From: NCEH01 sp043195195 | Lineage (GTDB): Bacteria; Pseudomonadota; Alphaproteobacteria; Rhizobiales; Xanthobacteraceae | DNA length: 64,000 nucleotides | Assembly (NCBI RefSeq): GCF_043195195.1 | Contig: NZ_JBAFWT010000001.1 | Location: 1-64,000 of the forward strand | Direction: 5' to 3' | Shown: piece after piece, positions 59,722-64,000 of the stretch | Layout: each line of letters starts with the position of its first letter | Numbering within the stretch: position 1 is the first letter of the stretch | Program-made: the position numbers and the translations under genes | Notes under the pieces: generated by a model | What the model was told of the DNA's origin: nothing | The model's input: the letters and a program-made list of their open reading frames with translations, nothing else | Database searches by the model: none

Positions 59722-60431
59722 ACCAGCATGTTTCCGCAAGCAGCTTCAATGCGCCCCGCGACCTCTGGGCCCTGGTGCCGGTGAAGCGCTTCGCGCTCGC
59801 CAAGCGCCGTCTCGCGCCTCAGCTTTCCCCTGCCGAACGCGCGGACCTCGCCAGGGCCATGCTGCGGCAGGTGCTGGGCGTGCTCGCCTCTTGTCGGGAT
59901 CTCTCTGGCATCCTTGTCGTCACCAGCGATCCCGAGGCCATGGCGCTCGCCCGCGCCTTTGGCGCACATGTTCTGCCGGATGCGGTAGAGAGCGGTACCA
60001 ATGCCGCCGTCCGCGCCGGCATGAGCGCCCTCGGCCGGGCTGGCAAGGGTGGCGTGATCGTGGTGCCCGGAGACGTGCCAGGCATCGTGCCGGCGGAAGT
60101 GGAAGCGGTGATCGACGCGCTCGCTCACACACCGCTGGTCCTCGTGCCGGCGATGCGTGACGGCGGCACGAACCTGCTGGCCACTTGCCCCCCGGACCGC
60201 CTCGCGCCCTGCTTCGGGCCCTCCAGCTTCGCCCGCCACCTGGAGGGCGCGCACGCTGCCGGCATCGTGCCGCAGGTGCTGCACCTGCCGGGCCTCGGCC
60301 GCGACATCGACGTAAGCGAGGATCTCGCCGCCCTGCCGGCCGCGTTCACTCCCGCCTTCTTTCCGTCCCGCGCCCGTCCTGGTCCGGTCCCGACCTTGTC
60401 TGCGCCGCTTGAGGAGCCGCTGCCCCTATGA
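59718..60431 (+). CDS. cofC: Phospholactate/phosphoenolpyruvate guanylyltransferase (CofC/FbiD)
   Basis: The 237-residue nucleotidyltransferase has WALVPVKRFALAKRRLAPQLSPAERADLARAML, GVIVVPGDVPGIVPAEV, MRDGGTNLLATCPPDRLAPCFGPSSFARHL and the acidic motif GRDIDVSEDL, all typical of CofC. It makes the GPP-type donor for CofD. Whether the acceptor is 2-phospholactate, phosphoenolpyruvate or 3-phosphoglycerate, the last known from some proteobacteria, cannot be read from motifs. It overlaps cofD and fbiC by 4 bases each. Confidence 0.92.
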   Translation: MNQHVSASSFNAPRDLWALVPVKRFALAKRRLAPQLSPAERADLARAMLRQVLGVLASCRDLSGILVVTSDPEAMALARAFGAHVLPDAVESGTNAAVRAGMSALGRAGKGGVIVVPGDVPGIVPAEVEAVIDALAHTPLVLVPAMRDGGTNLLATCPPDRLAPCFGPSSFARHLEGAHAAGIVPQVLHLPGLGRDIDVSEDLAALPAAFTPAFFPSRARPGPVPTLSAPLEEPLPL

Positions 60432-62833
60432 TTGCGTCTTTCCTCCTCGCCGACCTCTCCGCCGGTGCTCGCCTCTCCACCGAACAGGCGCTCGGCCTAG
60501 TGGAACTGAGCGATCTCTCCCCCCTGCTAGCAACTGCGGCGCAGCGGCGCGACCTGGCGCACGGAAATTTCGTCTCCTATTCGCGCAAGGTGTTCATACC
60601 GCTGACCCAATTGTGCCGCGACGTCTGCCATTACTGCACTTTCGCCCACGCGCCGCGGAAGGGCGAGCGCGCCTTCCTCTCTCGCGATGAGGTGCTCGCC
60701 ATCGCCCGCGCCGGCCAGAAGGCAGGCTGCAAGGAGGCGTTGTTCACGCTCGGTGACAAGCCGGAGCTGCGCTACCAGTTCGCACGTGATGCCTTGGCCG
60801 AGCTCGGCCATCCCACCACCCTCTCCTATCTTGCCGAGATGGCGGAGCTGGTGTTCCGTGAGACCGGCCTGCTTCCCCACGTCAATCCCGGCCTGCTCGC
60901 CTCAGAAGATGTCGCGGCGCTTCGCCGTGTCTCGATCTCCCAAGGCATCATGCTGGAGAGCACCTCCGAGCGCCTCATGGCCAAGGGCGGCGCACACTAC
61001 GGCTCGCCGGACAAGATTCCAGCGGCACGGCTGGAGACCATGCGCATCGCCGGCGAACACGGCGTGCCTTTTACCAGCGGCATTCTGATCGGCATCGGCG
61101 AGACGCGTGCCGAGCGGATCGAGGCGCTCGTCGCACTGCGCGATCTCAACGACACCTACGGGCACATCCAGGAAATCATCGTCCAGAATTTCCGCCCGAA
61201 GCCCGGCACCCGCATGGCCGATACGGAGGCGCCCTCCCTCGACGAGCATGTGTGGACCATCGCCATGGCGCGCCTGCTGTTCGAGCCGGCAATGAACATC
61301 CAGGCACCGCCCAACCTCAGCCCCGGCGCGCTCAGCAAGCTGGTGGCCGCCGGCATCAATGACTGGGGCGGTGTCTCGCCCGTCACGCCGGACCATGTGA
61401 ATCCGGAAGCGCCCTGGCCGCATCTGCGGGTTTTGGAATCGGCGACGAAAGCAGCCGGCAAGACGCTAACCGAGAGGCTCGCCATCTATCCCGCCTTTGC
61501 CACCCATTCCGGACGCTGGGTGGACGAGGGGCTGCGCACCAAGCTGCTCGACCTCATCGACGGCGACGGCTGGCCGCGCGCCGATGACTGGTGCCCCGGC
61601 TCCACCGACCGCCTGCCGGCCAAGGAAGCCGCGCTGCTCAAGCCTTCGGCGCCCGCCAGCACGGACGGCGCACTGGCCCGCATTCTCGACCGGGCCGTTG
61701 CCGGCATCGCGCTGGACGAAGCGGAGATTGTGCGGCTGTTCAGGGCGCGTGATGAAGAATTCACAACTGTCTGCCGCGCGGCGGACGACCTGCGCCGCAC
61801 GGTGAACGGCGATACGGTAAGCTATGTCGTCACCCGCAACATCAATTATACCAACATCTGCTATTTCAAATGCCAGTTCTGCGCCTTCTCCAAGGGCAAG
61901 CTGAGCGAGAATTTGCGCGGCCGCCCCTATGACCTGGAGATGGAGGAAGTGGCGGACCGGGTGCGCGAAGCCTGGGCACGCGGCGCGACCGAAGTCTGCA
62001 TGCAAGGCGGCATCCACCCCTCCTACACGGGGCAGAAATATCTCGACCTCTGCAAGGTGGTGAAGGACGCGGTGCCACAGATGCACATGCACGCCTTCTC
62101 GCCCCTGGAGGTGAGCCAGGGCGCCAAGACGCTGGGCGTTCCGATCCCCGACTTCCTCGCCGCCCTGAAGGAAGCGGGCCTTTCCACCTTGCCCGGCACG
62201 GCAGCGGAGATCCTCGACGACGAGGTGCGCGCCCATCTGTGCGCCGACAAGATCAACACGCAGGAATGGCTGGACGTGATGCGCGCCGCCCATTCGCTCG
62301 GCCTGCGCTCCACCGCCACCATCATGTACGGCCACATCGAGCGCTATGAGCATTGGGCACGCCACATCATCCGTGTGCGCGACCTGCAGATGGAGACCGG
62401 CGGCTTTACGGAATTCGTGCCGTTGCCGTTCGTACACATGGAAGCGCCGATCTATCTGAAGGGGCGCTCGCGTAAGGGGCCGACCTTGCGCGAGGCGCTG
62501 CTCATGCATGCGGTGGCGCGGCTCGCGCTCCACCCGCACATCACCAATATCCAGGCCTCCTGGGTGAAGCTCGGCCCCGAGGGGGTGAAGCTTGCGCTCG
62601 CCGCCGGAGTGAACGACCTCGGCGGCACGCTGATGGACGAGACCATCTCCCGCTCCGCCGGCGCGAGCCACGGGCAGGAGATGACGCCGCGTTCCATGGA
62701 GATGATCATCCGCTCCGCCGGCCGGGCGCCTCGCATGCGCACCACCCTCTATGGCGATGCGCCCAAGCTGCATGGGGAGCGCGCCCGCAACGTGAACGCA
62801 CCGACGGCCTTGCAGATCGCCGCCCAGGGCTGA
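60428..62833 (+). CDS. fbiC: 7,8-didemethyl-8-hydroxy-5-deazariboflavin (Fo) synthase, fused CofG-CofH
   Basis: The 801-residue protein joins two radical-SAM enzymes. The CofG half (about 1-370) has its cluster at C63, C67, C70 (LCRDVCHYCTFAH). The CofH half (about 430-801) has its cluster at C478, C482, C485 (CYFKCQFCAFSKG), with VCMQGGIHPSYTGQKYLDL and STLPGTAAEILDDEVR. Together they make the deazaflavin chromophore from tyrosine and a flavin precursor. The one-chain form is typical of actinobacterial FbiC, whereas methanogens use two genes. It is the last gene of the coupled operon; no clear terminator follows. Confidence 0.96.
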   Translation: MIASFLLADLSAGARLSTEQALGLVELSDLSPLLATAAQRRDLAHGNFVSYSRKVFIPLTQLCRDVCHYCTFAHAPRKGERAFLSRDEVLAIARAGQKAGCKEALFTLGDKPELRYQFARDALAELGHPTTLSYLAEMAELVFRETGLLPHVNPGLLASEDVAALRRVSISQGIMLESTSERLMAKGGAHYGSPDKIPAARLETMRIAGEHGVPFTSGILIGIGETRAERIEALVALRDLNDTYGHIQEIIVQNFRPKPGTRMADTEAPSLDEHVWTIAMARLLFEPAMNIQAPPNLSPGALSKLVAAGINDWGGVSPVTPDHVNPEAPWPHLRVLESATKAAGKTLTERLAIYPAFATHSGRWVDEGLRTKLLDLIDGDGWPRADDWCPGSTDRLPAKEAALLKPSAPASTDGALARILDRAVAGIALDEAEIVRLFRARDEEFTTVCRAADDLRRTVNGDTVSYVVTRNINYTNICYFKCQFCAFSKGKLSENLRGRPYDLEMEEVADRVREAWARGATEVCMQGGIHPSYTGQKYLDLCKVVKDAVPQMHMHAFSPLEVSQGAKTLGVPIPDFLAALKEAGLSTLPGTAAEILDDEVRAHLCADKINTQEWLDVMRAAHSLGLRSTATIMYGHIERYEHWARHIIRVRDLQMETGGFTEFVPLPFVHMEAPIYLKGRSRKGPTLREALLMHAVARLALHPHITNIQASWVKLGPEGVKLALAAGVNDLGGTLMDETISRSAGASHGQEMTPRSMEMIIRSAGRAPRMRTTLYGDAPKLHGERARNVNAPTALQIAAQG

Positions 62834-62891
62834 GAAAACGCGACCGGACGCCGGTTTTGCAGCAAAAAAGATTTGCCATTCCCCAAGTGTA

Positions 62892-62910
62892 TTGTACTAA
62901 TAATAGTATG
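62892..62910. promoter_or_regulatory. Palindromic element before the PLP enzyme gene
   Basis: TACTA - ATAA - TAGTA (62895-62908) lies in a short AT-rich patch (62886-62925) between fbiC and the next gene and is a likely operator or promoter element. The A/T-rich, TA-step-rich character resembles the near-palindrome at 50284-50300, but the two are not clear copies. Confidence 0.35.
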
Positions 62911-62962
62911 ATAATATGACATTAGGTCGCCAGATCCGTTTCGGCGGGGGAGTTGTCTTGAG

Positions 62963-64000
62963 ATGAGTGCAGCGCACGTACCCGGATCGGCTCCGGGCAT
63001 CGTCAATGCTGAGCAGCGGCAGGCCGCGATCCGGCACATGCGGGACGCGGGCTTGAGCCTGCCGACCTTCGGCCAATTGGCCGATCCCTCGACCATTCCC
63101 GCCGAGCGTATCGCCGCCTTGGCGAACCTTGACCGCAACGCGCCCGACGGTGCCAATCTGTGGCGCATCCACTGGAACAACGCCGCCGACGGACGCGGCA
63201 CGGTTTCGGTTCCCGACCACATCGTTCTGCCGAGCGCCCTCACCGGCGTCGCCGCCCCCATCGTGGTGCTGCTGGGCGCGCGCTTCCCGCTCATCGGCGC
63301 GCACAAAGTGCTGCCGGCCTATGCGGGCCTCGTCACGCAGCTCGTCACCGGTGCGTTCGATCTCTCCCACCACAAGGCGGTGTGGCCGTCCACCGGCAAT
63401 TATTGCCGGGGCGGAATCGCCGTCTCGCGCATCATCGGCTGCGCCGGCGTTGCCGTGCTGCCGGCGGGCATGAGCCAGGAGCGCTTCGACTGGCTGGAGA
63501 AATGGGTTTCCGACCCCACCCACATCGTCCGCACGCCGGGCACGGAAAGCAACGTCAAGGAAATCTACGACGCCTGCAATGAAATGCAGAAGGATGAAAG
63601 CAACGTCATCCTGAACCAGTTCTCGGCCTATTCGAACTATATGGTCCACCGCGCCGCCACCGGCGCCGCCTGCGCCAGCGTGTTCGAAAACCTGAAGAGC
63701 CAGGCGCCGGGAAGCCGCCTCGCCGCGTTCGTCTCGGCCACCGGCTCGGCCGGCACCATCGCGGCGGGCGATCACCTCAAGGCCATCTACGGCACGCGCA
63801 TCGCGGCGGTGGAGGCACTGGAATGCCCGACCCTGCTGGAGAACGGCTATGGCGAGCACAATATCCAGGGCATCGGCGACAAGCATATTCCGCTGATCCA
63901 CAACGTCATGAACACGGATTTCGTGGTCGCCGTCTCGGACCGCGCCAGCGACCGGCTCAACCTGCTGTTCGGCACCGAGGTCGGCCGCGCCTATCTCGCC
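62963..64000 (+). CDS. Fold-type-II PLP enzyme, cysteine-synthase-like (partial, 3' end outside window)
   Basis: The first 346 codons read without a stop to the window's right edge. The order of motifs suits the cysteine synthase/threonine synthase superfamily: a lysine in FDLSHHKAVWPSTGNYCRGG with the substrate loop STGNY, NQFSAYSNYMVHRAATG, then the phosphate-binding SATGSAGTIAAGDHLKAIYG. The N-terminal 90 residues are longer than in CysK. It could be a beta-replacing or eliminating enzyme on an amino acid. The ATG at 62963 follows GTCTTGAG, a weak ribosome site. It is 129 bases after fbiC on the same strand, with its own AT-rich promoter-like region. Confidence 0.75.
   Translation, partial: MSAAHVPGSAPGIVNAEQRQAAIRHMRDAGLSLPTFGQLADPSTIPAERIAALANLDRNAPDGANLWRIHWNNAADGRGTVSVPDHIVLPSALTGVAAPIVVLLGARFPLIGAHKVLPAYAGLVTQLVTGAFDLSHHKAVWPSTGNYCRGGIAVSRIIGCAGVAVLPAGMSQERFDWLEKWVSDPTHIVRTPGTESNVKEIYDACNEMQKDESNVILNQFSAYSNYMVHRAATGAACASVFENLKSQAPGSRLAAFVSATGSAGTIAAGDHLKAIYGTRIAAVEALECPTLLENGYGEHNIQGIGDKHIPLIHNVMNTDFVVAVSDRASDRLNLLFGTEVGRAYLA

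Noticed and set aside
1..64000. CRISPR arrays, tRNA or rRNA genes, insertion sequences, prophage
   Set aside because: No regularly spaced repeats, cloverleaf-like segments, transposase or integrase motifs were seen on reading the intergenic regions. A tRNA or covariance-model scan was not possible here.

Overview
The window looks like chromosomal DNA from a high-GC alphaproteobacterium of the order Hyphomicrobiales (Rhizobiales), most likely Xanthobacteraceae or a close relative. The evidence is the gene content (a CcrM-type DNA methyltransferase, GapR/DUF2312, DUF1244, IalB, a NadQ-type regulator of nadABC), the strong GC codon bias, and an intergenic repeat of a type common in this order. 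The genus is inference. No tRNA, rRNA, CRISPR array, transposase, integrase or phage gene was found.

Left part (1-8.9 kb): a partial DUF4142 exported protein; a candidate polymorphic toxin with a C-terminal PD-(D/E)XK-like nuclease domain and an overlapping putative immunity gene; and a TetR / membrane-fusion-protein / RND-pump operon. The fusion-protein gene carries a one-base frameshift, and two matching TetR-type operators flank the regulator gene. An IalB-family protein and a small secreted protein follow.

Exopolysaccharide locus (9-24.1 kb): a Wzx/Wzy-type pathway. Rightward genes encode a flippase, a Wzc-like co-polymerase without a recognisable kinase ATP site, a Wza-like export lipoprotein, a WecG/TagA/CpsF glycosyltransferase and a Wzy-like polymerase. 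Leftward genes encode a GMC oxidoreductase, an AGE-family epimerase, a fused heptose-1-phosphate guanylyltransferase/HAD phosphatase, an HddA-like heptose kinase, a GH18 hydrolase and the initiating polyprenyl glycosylphosphotransferase. Together they suggest a surface polysaccharide with GDP-D-glycero-D-manno-heptose as one precursor.

Catabolic operon (24.6-34.7 kb): nine leftward genes. They encode a polyamine/opine-type ABC importer with a Tat-exported binding protein, a DeoR regulator, an alpha/beta hydrolase, an isochorismatase-like hydrolase, an APH-type kinase and a class III PLP enzyme resembling AGXT2L phospho-lyases. A divergent short-chain dehydrogenase shares the promoter region. 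The set suggests uptake and breakdown of a hydroxylated amine through phosphorylation and phospho-elimination.

Core block (34.8-49.2 kb): ccrM, gapR, DUF1244, an EamA exporter, a DUF1036 protein, an FAD monooxygenase, a parS-like palindrome, a TPR protein, rpmJ, a DsbA-like protein, a DUF721 protein, mutY, and nadQ with the coupled nadA-nadB-nadC operon. Two palindromic NadQ-type operators lie in front of nadA.

Right part (49.2-64 kb): a GntR regulator and an Lrp regulator diverge from a very AT-rich intergenic region. A leftward molybdenum hydroxylase operon (coxL-coxM-coxS, with coxS fused to a CoxG-like domain) follows, then an orphan branched-chain-type solute-binding protein. A tightly coupled rightward operon encodes an F420:NADP oxidoreductase and the coenzyme F420 biosynthesis enzymes CofE, CofD, CofC and fused CofG-CofH (FbiC). 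The window ends inside a fold-type-II PLP enzyme gene. Short sequence motifs shared by three intergenic regions suggest common regulation of this part.
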